From Tetraselmis striata (taxonomy: Eukaryota; Chlorophyta; Chlorodendrophyceae; Chlorodendrales; Chlorodendraceae), in the NCBI GenBank assembly GCA_006384855.1, contig VCJN01002477.1, positions 124,001-188,000 of the forward strand: DNA of 64,000 bases, given 5' to 3'. A program made the position numbers and the translations under genes. Shown here in pieces: positions 1-11,653 of the stretch (position 1 is its first letter; every line of letters starts with the position of its first letter). A model generated the notes under the pieces. It was not told the origin of the DNA. It searched no databases and saw nothing but the letters and a program-made list of their open reading frames with translations.

Positions 1-3000
1 CGTCCTGCGCCCCGGGCAGGCAAGGCCAGCTCAGCAAGGCAGGACTCCCGTGCTGCACGGGCGCCGCCATGGACGAAGCGAGCAGGGAGAAGGGGGGGGG
101 GGGGGGGTCACCTGTTTGATGACGAGGGAGTGCAGCGCCCGCAGGATGTCCAGGCGCTGCGCAGGCGTAGTGAAGCAGTACGTGCCGGCCTGCAGAAACT
201 GTGACGGCGGGGCGAGCGGGCAGACGCGCGGGGGGCTTGAGGACGCGCTGCCCCAGAGAGGCGACCGGCTGGCGGTCAGGCAGGGGGCCAAGGGATAAAG
301 CGAGTGGGGAGAAACACAGGGGTGGAGGCAAGTAAATGGGGACTGCTGTGGATAGGGACAGAGGGGGCGGCGGAGGAGGGGGCAAGAGGGTGCTGGGCGG
401 GGGCTACCTTCATTGCGTCCGGCAGCGCGGGGAAGAGCTCCGCCCAGTTGAGCTGGATGTCGTCTGCTTTGTTGAGCACGTCGTGCACGCGCTCTGGCCA
501 GAAGGGGCCGTTGCCCTCCACCGCCATGGGGCGCACGAATCGCGGTTGCGGCACGCCGCTCGCGTTCTTGGCGGCGCTCCCGTCCAGCACGGACAGCAGG
601 CCCAGGTGGATGTCGCGCATCAGCGCGCCGCTCGCCAGCCCAGCGTCGTCCACTATCGCCTCCTCAAGGCTCAGGGGTGCCGCATCAGGGACCTCCTCCG
701 CGATCTCCCCCGCCTCCTCCTCTTCCTTGTCCCTCTCCCCCTCGTCTTCGCCCTCCGCCAGTCGCGGCCGCTTGGGCGGCCTCTCTTCTCCACTGGCCAC
801 CTCCTCCCCGCTCGCCTCCCCACCGCCATCCTGCCCCGACGCGCACCACAAGCATCACACTCTGCCCCTCTCCGACCCCCGCCCCCCAAAAGGGGGAGAT
901 GCAAGGGCGGCGGCGCAGCGCAAACGTCGCACCTGTGCCGGGCGTCCTGGGGGCACCCCTGACGGCAGAAACTTGAGCGGCATTGGTGCCAGCGCCGCCT
1001 CCAGGCGCCACAGCGGGAAGGGCGGGATCTGCATGAGCGCGCCAAAGGTCTGCGTGCGGAGGTGTGCCGCCCACAGGGCGGACCGTCAGCGTCTTCAGGC
1101 GTTACACCCACGCCTAGTGGGCGGCCGAGGCCATCCGCCAGGGGAGGAGTGCAGCGAGGAGAGGGTGGGCAGGAAGGCAGGACAGCTGGGGGGAGGGGGG
1201 AGGGGGGGGGGGGGGGGGGGGGGGGTTCCACCTGGGTGAGGTCCCAGATCATGATGACATCGCCCATCCAGGACATGGGCAGCCGGTACGGCCGGCTGGG
1301 CTCGGGCGGCTCGCCGCGCGCCGCGTCCGCGTCCTCCACCCAGCCGTTCCACAACCGCAGCTCCTCCTGCGGCGCGGCACCGCCTCAGCGCCTGCCTGCT
1401 GCCGGGCGCAGTGATCATGCGTGGGGCAGCATCGACCGCCATCCTCAATGCGGCGCGGCGACCCACCTCTGCCGTGAGGTACTTGACGGCGGCCACCTTT
1501 GAGGTCCTCTTCCACCTACTTGGAGGCCGAGCAAGGCTGTCCTCAGGGCTGGGCACGTAGTCGTCATCGTCATCGCTGTCCGAGTCACGCTTGTAGGTGC
1601 TTTTCCGGGCCCTCTTACCCAGCGGCTGCGGCGTGAAAAAGTCCTTCCATTGCCAGGGGAGTAACGGGGGGGGGGGGGGGGGGGGGCGTTAGGCTGGCCC
1701 CGCGGCACACTTCGGGCTGGAAGAGAGGCATACGGAAACCGACAAAGCCCTTGCCCATGCCGCACCTGGCTGGGGCCCGCGTGCTTGCTGCTGTTCAGGC
1801 GCTCCTCCAGCTGCAGCACAAAGGCCGCCACCTTGCGGCTCATGTCGCGCCCGTACAGCTTACGCTCGGTCGCGCCCTCGCTGTACGCCTTCAGCTGCGG
1901 AACCAGGAAGCCCGCCTTCGACAGCAGCTCCTCCCGCTCCGCCAGTGTCTTGGGGTCCGTGCCGCGCTTGCCGGCCTGCACCACCTGCGCCACCAGCTCC
2001 GCGCTGAGCAGCGTCGCCTTGTGCAGGTCCTCGTACTCTGGTGCAGGCTCCAGCAGCTTGTACCTGCGCAAAGGGGAAACCCCGTCAGCTAGATGTCCTG
2101 TCCATGCCCCTACCGGCTCAACAGGGATGGCCGGGAGGGGGAGTGAGGGGGCAGGCGGGGGCTTCTTGGCTCACCACGCGTTTGGGGTGAGCACCCAGAT
2201 GGCCGGCGGGGAGCTGTACTCAATGCACCAGTCGCAGCATAGCGGCAGTGCAAGCTCAATCGGCTCTGCGTCAGGGTCGTCCAGGTGCGGCACGCGGCCG
2301 GCCACGGTGAGCTCGGGCCCGCCGCGCCGCCCCCAGGGAGCCATCTCCCGCAGTGACACCACCTCGTCCGGGTCGCTGGCCAGCGCCACGCTGAAGTCGT
2401 CCAGCAGCCTCAGCGGGAGGTCCCCTTCGTCTGAAGGGTAGGCGCAGCCAGGAGGGAGGGGTTTTGGTGGGGGGAGGGGGCTCAGGATGCCAGCCCTACC
2501 AGGCGGCGGGGCAGCGCTTGAGGTCTGATATTGCCGCACTCACCCGACGCCATTGAGTAGCCCTCCGGGAGCTGCTCCACATCGGCGTCAGACCCCTGAC
2601 CAGCCGCCTCCTCCCCCCTGTCCTCCTCCTCCTCCTCCTCCTCCTCCACTGCCTCCGGGGGCGGCGGCTGAAGCAGCGCAGCTGCCGGCCGGTGCAGCTT
2701 GGGGCGCGCCGCCTGCTGGCACTTGGGCAGCCCGGCCGACTCCCACAGCGCCTCGAACAGCGCAGCCACGTCGTCGCACATGCTGCGCACCTCCTGGTCC
2801 TCCACGTTGTACTCGTAGCAGTTGGACCAGACGAGGGACACCTCGCGGTGCACCTCCTCCACCGTCTGGCCGCAGCCGGGCGCAGGGGCCAGGATGGAGC
2901 GGAGTCAGGCATGGTTTGCCGAGAGCTCAGGGTCATGCAGATCTAAGGGCGGAGGAGATGGCGGGGGGGACCTTGTAGAAGCAAAACTTCTTTTTCTTCT

Positions 3001-3313
3001 TGTCTAGCCGTGAGTACACGGTCCCGAGGTCCATCGGCTCCTGAGGTGGCGGGGTTGGAGGAGGGGGGGGGGGAGGGCAAGGGTGAGGCGGGCTGGAGGG
3101 ATGATGGCAGTTTGGTGGGGCAGAGCCGGAGGGGGGAAGAGGGGGGAGGGGGCGGTTAAATGCACACACCTTGACGACGTCAAAGTAGTCCGGCAGGCCC
3201 AACGCGTCCGGGTCGACTGGCTCGTTGAACAGCATCTGCGCAAACTCGTGCTCCATCGTCTGCGCCACCACCCTGCGCGCCTTGGTGAGCAGCGGCCCCT
3301 GATCCTCCGCCAT
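1..3313 (-). CDS. Bromodomain - RFTS (DNMT1-RFD) - DDT - WHIM1 chromatin protein, partial (3' end off window)
   Basis: Exons on the minus strand: 3313-3170, 3040-2972, 2865-2544, 2430-2175, 2063-1766, 1625-1467, 1366-1232, 1049-933, 830-408, 198-112, and probably one opening at 4. All phases agree and about 670 residues are visible. The ATG at 3313 has the context gccgccATGG and lies just after a plausible 5'UTR acceptor. Residues ~5-115 form a bromodomain (GLPDYFDVV, EPMDLGTVYSRL, SNCYEYN). An acidic run and an RFTS-type module follow (LDDFSV, then TPNAWYKLLEPAPEY across the 2175/2063 splice). An Asp/Ser patch precedes a DDT domain (IMIWDLTQTFGALMQI split at 1232/1049, then GALMRDIHLGLL). 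The last full exon resembles WHIM1 (AQRLDILRALHSLVI). DDT/WHIM proteins usually partner ISWI remodellers and bromodomains bind acetyl-lysine, so a nuclear chromatin reader is inferred. The C-terminus is not visible. Confidence 0.8.
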
Positions 3314-5705
3314 GGCGGCGCCGGCAGCCACTGCAGAGAAAGGAGGGAAGCGGGCGCGGTGAGCGCAGGCGTCATCCCCCCCCCACACCCACCCCCCCTT
3401 GGTCCAGCTAGAGGATGCACGGCAGAGGACATCAACTTGGAAGGACAGTCAAACACAACAGTCTTCACTCTTCAGCACCATTCTTCGCAAGATGCCTGGC
3501 AGCAAATACATGAGAGAGAAGGTAAGGGGGTGGAGAAAGACCGTAGATGTAGTCATGGGTGTTTCCAGGGTCTCTACTATGGTTTCAAGGCTCATATATC
3601 AAGATAAGAATAGTCCCAGACCGTGTAGATAAGAACCCCCCCCCCCCCCCCCCCCCCCCCCCCTTGTTGATTTCGCCGGCCAACCCCCCCTGGACGTGGT
3701 CGAGGACAGGAAGGCATCGGGTCACGAGCGCGCGGAGCGACCCGAACGTCGCGGCCCCGCCTCCCCCCCCCCCCCCCCCCCCGCTTTGTGCGCCGAGAGT
3801 CCTGGCCGCCACCGTCGAGGGGAGTTGAGGGGGCGCCCGTTTGAAAATAATGCCCGTGATCTGCGCGGCTCACAGCGAGCCGACGGCGATGCGCCGCCCC
3901 TTCCCTGATACCCCCCCCCCCCCCCCCCCCCCCCCCCATCCTCTTCTCACCCCCTTGCGGTTATTCGACCAGCTGTTGCAGCGCAGTTTTGAATTTTCAA
4001 ATAACTCGGCGCGAGGGTCGATGAGGGAGGTGCTTTGTCGACGAGCCGGGGAGCACAGCCAAAGCTCCCCCTCCCCCACGGCTCCCCCTCGCCCGGCAAA
4101 CGTTGGCGGAGGACGAGGAGAAGGCTGGCGGGCGAGCGCGGCCAGCGCAGCGGCTACCGCGCAATTGCGGTGGAGCGGGGGGGCGAGGGGCGGGGTGGCG
4201 GGGGCGAGGGGTGCGGGGGGCGGCGCGACCAGCCGGCAGCAAGCGAGAGATCGGCCGCGGCGCGGCTCGTACCGGCGGCCTGGCGCGGAATGACGGGTGA
4301 CAGGCGGCCCTCGGCAGTCGCGGGCCGCTGCCACCGTGCTGCGCGTGCGGTGCTTCGCCGCGGGCAGCAAGGTATGTAGACAGATGTCCCGCTTGTGATG
4401 ATGAGGGCGATAGATAGCGGAGCGTCCGGTCGTCTCGGGGGGTCGGTGAGCGCATATCACAGGGTTGGCCGGTTGGGTCCAGCGGCAGCCGGAATACGAG
4501 GCCAGCGGCCGGAGCGGCAGCATCGTCCAGCATGCGCTTATTTCGGACGCCATTTCGGACGAACAAACGCGCGCAAGCATAGCAGGTGTTTTCACGGTGA
4601 CACTGCCCCTACAATGAACATTCGGGGCCCCTCGTCCCTGTTCACTAATCCTTAATTGTGGGTATCAAGTGAAGTATTAACCCGCGCTCGTTTTTGGCCC
4701 CTCGTTATGCCCCCAACTATGGGGGGCGATATTTTAATTACAGGGGGGTTAATTACAGTAGTTTTTCCCTACCCATTGCAGCGCCAGTCACTGTATTGCA
4801 CGGGATGCGCGGGCCGCTTTTAGGCCCTTGATGTGTTGATCTTTTAGTACTGCTGTTAAGAGGCAGGTAGGTCGTGGATTTGTTAATGTACAGCAGGTAA
4901 GGATTACCGGTACAAGTACTAGATAGCAGGCGCGCTATCCCCAGGGGGATACACGGCGCGCGTTGCGCGCAATATCATCAGCGGCGGCGGGATTCCACGC
5001 CCTTGGAACAGAGACTGTACGCAGTATACACGAAGTACCACCGGATCATCACGCGCCAATGCAGAATGACACACACATTCATAACGTACCTACCCTCAAA
5101 GTACGACTGTCAGATCTCATGTAATCGGCGGATATAAATAATATTTGTGAATTATTTATTATTATTTTATGTCCAGCGCTCGTACTGTAGAGTGTTAGTG
5201 TCCGTCCCAAGAAGCTTTCTGCGGTCCGATGATACTACGAGGGACACATAATCATTCTCACATAGATGGTAATAACATAATCACTACTCTCACATGGATG
5301 GTGTTGCCCATGTAATACTACGGGGGACACAACTACGCTACACACTACCGATGATACTGCGCGAGCCCAACGACCAGGCGCTCGCGCCTGCCCGGCGCCC
5401 GGCGCCTGAACTCGGCGGTGGTCAACGCTGGAGGTGGAAATGGCATGTTGACATCACTCCAGTCGTCTCATCGTCTAACCTCGTCTCGTCCCGTCCACCA
5501 GCGCAGCTGATACTGTCTGTAGTGGGATCTGAGCGGAGACGCAGTCTCAACAGCACGGTCGTCGTTAGTGCCGGCACTGAACGCCAACGCCTCACTCCCG
5601 ACTGCCCCGGTCTTGCAGCTAGCGAGCCGCTCAGAACCACTCGCGCCCCCCCCCCCCCTCCCCCCCCCACCTCACACACCCGTCTTTTCGCCGGGAATCG
5701 AGGAG
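3314..5705. other. Divergent intergenic region
   Basis: This stretch separates the minus-strand bromodomain gene from the plus-strand SPC24-like gene, so it must hold both promoters. Three long C runs (about 3637-3663, 3767-3782 and 3910-3937) and a further interrupted C tract just before the SPC24-like start are visible. The stretch 4600-5300 is AT-richer, with no open frame that looks coding. I see no clear TATA box or conserved element. Confidence 0.5.
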
Positions 5706-7511
5706 ATGGTTAACGCGATGCTGCCGCCCATCCTGCGGGAGAACCTGGACTACCTGGAGCAGCTGCAGCAGAGTTACTGCAGCCCGCAGGACCAGGAGCA
5801 GCTGCTGGACACGATGGCGGTGTTTGACGAGGTGCTGGGCCTGTGCCAGCGACGCGAGGAGGACGTGCGCGGCGCCATCCAGGGTGCCTCCCCCCGCCCC
5901 CCCCCCCCCTCCCCCCCACTCGCCACATACACACACTCCCACCCCCTCTACCTCGGACGCGACTCGGCCAGGGTTGGGCTGGACTTCGCTCAGGCTGCAG
6001 GGACTGAGCTGAACCCCGTCACGGGCTCCGCCGACCTAAGGCCAGGGTGATTTAGGATACAAAACTGGACGAAGTGAGGGTGAATTCAGGCCCCTGAGGG
6101 CCCAGCTCGCCGCCTTCAGCCTGATGGTCCGTACGGGACCGTGCTCAGCCTGTAGTCTGACTGAAGCGCGACGGTGGCCCGATTGTGCCGGGGTCAGGCC
6201 TCGCCGCTCAGGTGGCCTCCGTGAAGGAGGCGGTGCACGCGGCGAAGAGCGCGGGCAGCGTGGAGGAGCGGCTGCGCGGGCTGAACGAGGAGACGGCGCG
6301 CTCGCGGGAGGCCACCAGCTGCATGACCGCCCAGGAGAGGGGTGCGACCCCTCCCCCCCCCCCCCCCCTCGCGCTGCTGCGTCAACAGTAGGGTTGGGAT
6401 CGCACAAGTGCATAGCAATGCATGGCCTAAGCCTGACCGCTCGCCCGGCACAGCCAGCACAAAAGTGGCGGAACGCTCATAACGCCAGCAGTGTGCCAGA
6501 CAATCCCTACATTGTGCGGAATTGCTCCCGGCATATGTAAATATATATGTATATATACATATAAGCCAGTGGGAGCAAGCCCTGCGCATCCCAGCACTGG
6601 CCGCTGTCGGGTTGCTGGCACTGTAGTACCATTGGATGCCCGGGTTCGCATGCTGCACAAATACGGATGGATTGTTTCGCACCATTGTGTCGGGGTATCT
6701 GGAGGACGCGGCGTATGCTGAGTGATAACCAGACAGACAGACAGACAGAGGAACCCCAAGCGTGGATATGGGTAGTGCTAATGCGTATGCCATGAAAGCT
6801 GGTCGTGTGCACTGACTCCGCGCACTTGTGATGGGTCGATGTGCTCTTAGAGTTTATGCCCCACATATGTAGAGGGATGGATAAGTTACCTGTGTTGCGG
6901 AATACCCCCCCCCCCCCCCCCCTCTCTCACCCCCCTTCACCCCGGCGGGAACGTGTGCCTGACCCCGCCGCCGCTGGCGCAGAGCTGCGGGTGGCGGTGC
7001 AGCGGCTGCAGCAGCGCCTGCGCGCGACGGAGGCCGCCAAGAAGGCGGAGGCGGAGGGCACCGCCGACGCGATGGGGCGCCTCCGGTGCGGCCGCGGCAT
7101 GACTATTGTCCCGGGAGCCATGACCCCAGAGTCAACAGCATGCGTACACGCCCCGGCGGTGCAATTGCATCCACGACATGAATAGATGAATGTATAGTTG
7201 TGCATGTTTACGCACGTGCCCCCGGTACTTGTGCTAAAAGATCAGCACGTGCCCCCGGTACTTGCCCGCCGGTGGCTGACCCCCCCCCCCCCCCCCCCCC
7301 CTAACAACCCCACCGCCACGCAGGCACCAGCTCAGCCTATACGCGCACATCTCGCGGACCGCCTTTGAGGCGCACCCCACCAGCGGCGGCCTGCTGGCCA
7401 GCGTGTCCAAGCCCGGATCAGCGGGACGTCGTGCGCGTGGAGCTGTGCGCCGCCGCCGAGGGGGGCGTCGACCCGGCGGAGGTGGACCGCCTGTGGGAGG
7501 CCATCGCATAG
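5706..7511 (+). CDS. SPC24: SPC24-like kinetochore (Ndc80 complex) subunit
   Basis: Exons 5706-5883, 6198-6341, 6983-7085 and 7324-7511 join in phase. The protein has an acidic, Leu/Gln-rich helical N-terminus (EQLQQ, EEDVRGAIQ), a coiled-coil middle (LRVAVQRLQQRLRATEAAKK) and a small C-terminal globular part starting LSLYAHIS and ending DRLWEAIA. This layout, and the final LW motif, match Spc24, which anchors the Ndc80 complex to the inner kinetochore. The last exon breaks frame. Removing 19 nt with GT...AG ends (7403-7421) restores it and gives 197 residues, the usual length for the family. A one-base assembly error there would do the same. First in-frame ATG is 5706; upstream open frame lacks an ATG. 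Assignment is by pattern, not alignment. Confidence 0.55.
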
Positions 7512-7639
7512 AGGGGCGGAGCTGCCGTGTGGTACTTTCGCCGCCACTCTGCCCTCAGAGCGCCGCGCCTACGCCCCGCGGGTCTATCCCTGCGCGGGTG
7601 TCAAATGCCCCGGCTGGCACCCGCACCCCGTACTAGCGA

Positions 7640-8176
7640 CTATGTAACTGCCCTCGCCGGCCAACAGTGAACTCGTCCGTTTTGCAACAGCTGCAGCATC
7701 GCGTCGACACTGCTGTCGGCAACTGTTATTGTTGTTCTTTCCTGCCTTGGGATTGCATTCCGGGGCAGCCCCAGCATTGCCATTGGCCGCGCGCGGCTCG
7801 GAAGGCCCATCCCCAGATGTTTGGCATCGATGGCACAATGCAGACAATAGTTATAGAACCGCGCAGCCTGGCACCACGCGCTGAAGCACAACAAGCTCAA
7901 AGGAAAGTCGAACAAGGCAGCGCGGAGGCAGCGAATAAGACATGGAGTACTATTCTGATGTACTTTCGTAATTATCTGCTCAGGAGACCTTTCCACTATC
8001 TTATTCTCTTTATTCTCCTCGGGAGCGGGAGCAGGGGTCGGGGCTGGTGTTGGCACTCGCGTGGGAGCGGTGGTTTGGGATGGGGTGCGCGACGGAGTTG
8101 GTGCAGTTTGGGCTGGGTTGGGGGATGGAGTAGGTGTGGGAGTGGGAGCTGGGGTAGGGACATGAGTGGGGGCCAT
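7640..8176 (-). CDS. Hypothetical ORF with Thr-Pro repeat
   Basis: A 178-codon open frame from an ATG at 8176. Residues ~5-45 are PT/PA repeats (for example PTPAPTPTPTPSPNP), followed by a short charged segment (EENKENK) and an unremarkable tail. Pro-Thr runs occur in algal wall glycoproteins, but there is no signal peptide, no splice structure and no recognisable domain. The repeat may simply be a purine/pyrimidine-biased minisatellite that happens to stay open. Confidence 0.15.
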   Translation of the reverse strand: MAPTHVPTPAPTPTPTPSPNPAQTAPTPSRTPSQTTAPTRVPTPAPTPAPAPEENKENKIVERSPEQIITKVHQNSTPCLIRCLRAALFDFPLSLLCFSAWCQAARFYNYCLHCAIDAKHLGMGLPSRARPMAMLGLPRNAIPRQERTTITVADSSVDAMLQLLQNGRVHCWPARAVT

Positions 8177-9012
8177 CCGACCCTCCGCCAATCCAAAACT
8201 ACTATACGCTGCCAACGTTCTAGGGCATGTTATTCTTTACTCCAAATGTTTTTTGTGTATTTCTCGCCAGTGCTCGGAGTAAACTACTACGAGTAAGGGG
8301 CCGGGCATTCTTATCCTCTTCTTGAAAGTGCACGTTATTCTTACAATTTGCATTCTTAAAAAGGCACCCGTAGGGCCATCGTTGGAGGCCAGGACCAGTT
8401 TCTCGGTGCGGAAAGCTTGCATGCCCTCACTTGCTGAGTGCAATGCCGCTCCATGGCCAAATATCAGCAGCGGCTACATGGCATAGGCGAAAGGTGAGGC
8501 GGGCGGCGGCGCAAATCGGATTTCTACCGCCTGCTGCAAAGACTCGTTGGCCTGCGCGTGTGGGCGGGTGTAATATATAGCGCATATGATGAACGGTGAC
8601 AGGTCTATAATTCGACATATCATAGTGATTTGGCGGTGTATTTGGTGTATATATACCAACGCTGAATCGCTCATATGTATAATATATATATAGACATGTA
8701 ATACTTTAATTAGTGCATCCCATGATAAATATACCACTCCGCACAAAAGCCCCCGCAGTATATATAGCCCCCACTGATTTGTTCTCCCAGCGACGAAGAA
8801 TATCCAAGTTTACGAAATCATAGTAGCAGGGCAATCACGGAATACAATGCAGCTTTTGACCCGAAACCCTGGAAGGTAACCAATGTATGTTGCACACTAT
8901 TTTTGTTCAGTCTTGCTTATTTATGATCCTAACTAAAGGTTTTAAAACCCATAGTCCTTAGTGCTACGCGGGTGGTCCTGGCGCCGCAGATTGAGCGCTT
9001 CAGCAAGTGTCT

Positions 9013-9013
<1 letters not shown>

Positions 9014-9045
<32 letters not shown>
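9014..9045. repeat. (CA)n microsatellite
   Basis: A pure CA tract of about sixteen units in non-coding DNA. Confidence 0.95.
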
Positions 9046-9047
<2 letters not shown>

Positions 9048-11653
9048 ATATTGATAGTCCAAACGTGCCGTCGTCGCACGCATAGACTAACGCACGCGCC
9101 ATTTATGCTGAATGGCTGAGGAAACATGCTGTCCTGCGCGCGCTGTGGGCAAAGGGGCAAGGGCAACGTTTGGTGTGGTGCTGGCGTCGCCATGTGACTA
9201 CGTAAGCGCGAGCCACTCAGCCGCTACTGCGCGTAGTTATTGTGTGTTGACACCATCTTCGCAGCGCATTAACTCCAAGCCTGCAACGCTGCCGCCGTCG
9301 AGCGGGCTAACAGCGAGACACAGGGATATTCAGAGCGCTGCGGACGCGTCGTGGATTGCTCAGAACTTTATGAAATGCTGAGGATAAATCAGCACAGCAT
9401 AAAGTTTTACTTGCAAGTAGCCAACAAGGAAGAGCATGCATTTTCATTCCTTCTGCTAATGAGGGCATATCTGCTGGGCATGTTTATTATTAGGCGTATT
9501 TCGGGCTGAAATGCAAAACTAGGCCGATACGCATTATCGACATTCTGACGTTAATTGTGCTACTGTGACATAAATATGATGTGGCCACATAGAGGGCGGT
9601 TATATTTACAGCAAAAGGTGCGTGTCGTCAACGCCGAGTAATGCCCGGCATTTGGTGTGACGATAGCGTATACTGTCGCACAAACCACGCATAATATCGG
9701 CACATGCCCCATAATTGAGGAGCAACAGTGCACGCGGCCGGCGCCGTGCCTACTGACCCCCCCTCCCTTTTAAAACACAATTTCCACCAGCATCGACACA
9801 TAAAAGTGCACGCGCCATTCCCGTGTTGATCGGCTGATTGTCGTTGGGTCACGGTGCCAAATGCGGAATGGGCATGTAGCGAGGAACGACTGCTACATGA
9901 GTAAATGAAAGAAGGAAATCTTCATATCACCCTAGGTACGCCAATGAGGCCGAAGGTGCGGCGAGATAAGCTCTACTAGTCTACTACTCATGCTACGCGT
10001 GCGCATGCAACAATCACAGCAACTATTTCATTTTCCATGATTATTTACTACCGTTGCTGTATTGCTTGGAATAAACTATATAGCGGGATTCGTATATCGT
10101 GGGGCCTTGGCGCCCCATACCTTGAATGACCTATAATACATTGATGACATGACCACATGACCACAATGACATGGCATGACCACCATCTACTCACATATAT
10201 AGTGGGTGATTATTTGATATCATTATCATTATCATACCAATAAGGGTGATATGGTATGACCGCATATGCGTAACAGTACGAGTTGGGCAACAATAGTATT
10301 GTATGCGTCCCGGCATGGCCATATACGGCAGCATGCCGCAATATTGTGCACATACGGATGCCGCAATATGTGGTTTTGAATTTTGAAGCGCTAGCGCCTA
10401 ACCGCCGCGCCCACTGCCCCTTGTTCGTGAATGCACATGTCATGAATGAATGGGGTCAGTAACGGGTCCCATGTGGGTCTAACGTGCTATCTCACAGCAT
10501 TTGTCCCAAGCCACCGTGTGACAGCGTACGTAATCGGGATATGGGCGTACTTTTGATGCTTACAGACCCAAGAATCCGAAATCAATACCAATTGCCCCTA
10601 CGCAAAAAGAAAAGGCGGCTAAACCTGGAATAAAGCCGAAAGTATGGACAATGGTATTGTAAGCGGCGCGTTTGAACTAAACGTGTCAATACGACAATAC
10701 CTACAATTCTGCAAGTCGGCAGAACACCTTTCTATTTGCTTAACATACACGAATACTACACGAATGTATCACGGACGTGAATTTGAAATGTACGCCAATC
10801 TGCCCGATACGTACGTACGCCGGGTCTGCCGGCTACCCGTAGCAACATGCATGTATGAATGCGCAACCTCACTGCTGCAGCCCCGTATGGGCATAATTGA
10901 ATCCACGAGACCATTTATAATAGGTACAGCCGCTGCGGTATATATCATCCATCATCAGCAAACTACCATCGAAGTGGCTACCTAAGAACTCGCGGGGAGA
11001 GTGATGACTCATGAAGGTGTCATGGTGATGCGCTCTATATATGTGATGACATGTTAGATAGAGCAGCGCATACCTATCATTATACTCACAGATCATCATT
11101 CGAGTGCGTTGACCTGTGTATATTTGTAGATAGTGCGTTTATCTAACCAACTAATGACTACCAACATGCTTCCCTGACACTGTACTCAGAAGTTCTCATG
11201 CCCCTGCTTTCAAACAATTCACGGATGTCAAATAAGGATGTAGTTAGATGCAAAATTCCGGTGCAGTCTGCACTACCCGGTTTGGTCACATACTCCCTGC
11301 ACTGCACATCCTATTGGCCCGCACATTACGTAGTTGGCACATGTTTCCACCGCCAGCCGGCCGGGCAATCATAGTTGTGCTTTTCAGGGAGATCGCAGCC
11401 TATTCAGCAATGAGTGCGTGTGGCGCTCGGACACACGCGCACATACATGCATATGCCACGTGCATCCAGGAGGCATCATTGTTTTTACGTTTGCTTCACG
11501 CAGAGTTAAAATTCTAAGACTGTCGCCCGGCACATCTAACAGGCGTAGCAGCACCTGGTGGCTATGTGATTGCTCAAATTTACACTATACCGACTACCTT
11601 GCTTCTCATTGAACGCGCAGCACGGGGCTGGCATCCAGCCTTGCCCCAAGCGC

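Larger units (their letters stand above)
7512..11653. other. Gene-poor, AT-richer region
   Basis: No multi-exon gene could be built. The region contains a Thr-Pro repeat frame (7640-8176, minus), a CA dinucleotide tract (9014-9045), and several AT-rich stretches with short TA-rich runs near 8570-8700 and 10100-10260. The open frames scattered through it are short, lack domain motifs, and show no consistent strand. Confidence 0.5.

Noticed and set aside
4035-4595. Long overlapping ORFs on both strands upstream of the bromodomain gene
   Set aside because: Arg/Ala/Pro-rich shadow frames of GC-rich promoter DNA; no consistent start or splice sites.
7640-8176. Thr-Pro repeat ORF as a wall glycoprotein
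   Set aside because: No signal peptide, no second exon, no domain; listed only at low confidence.
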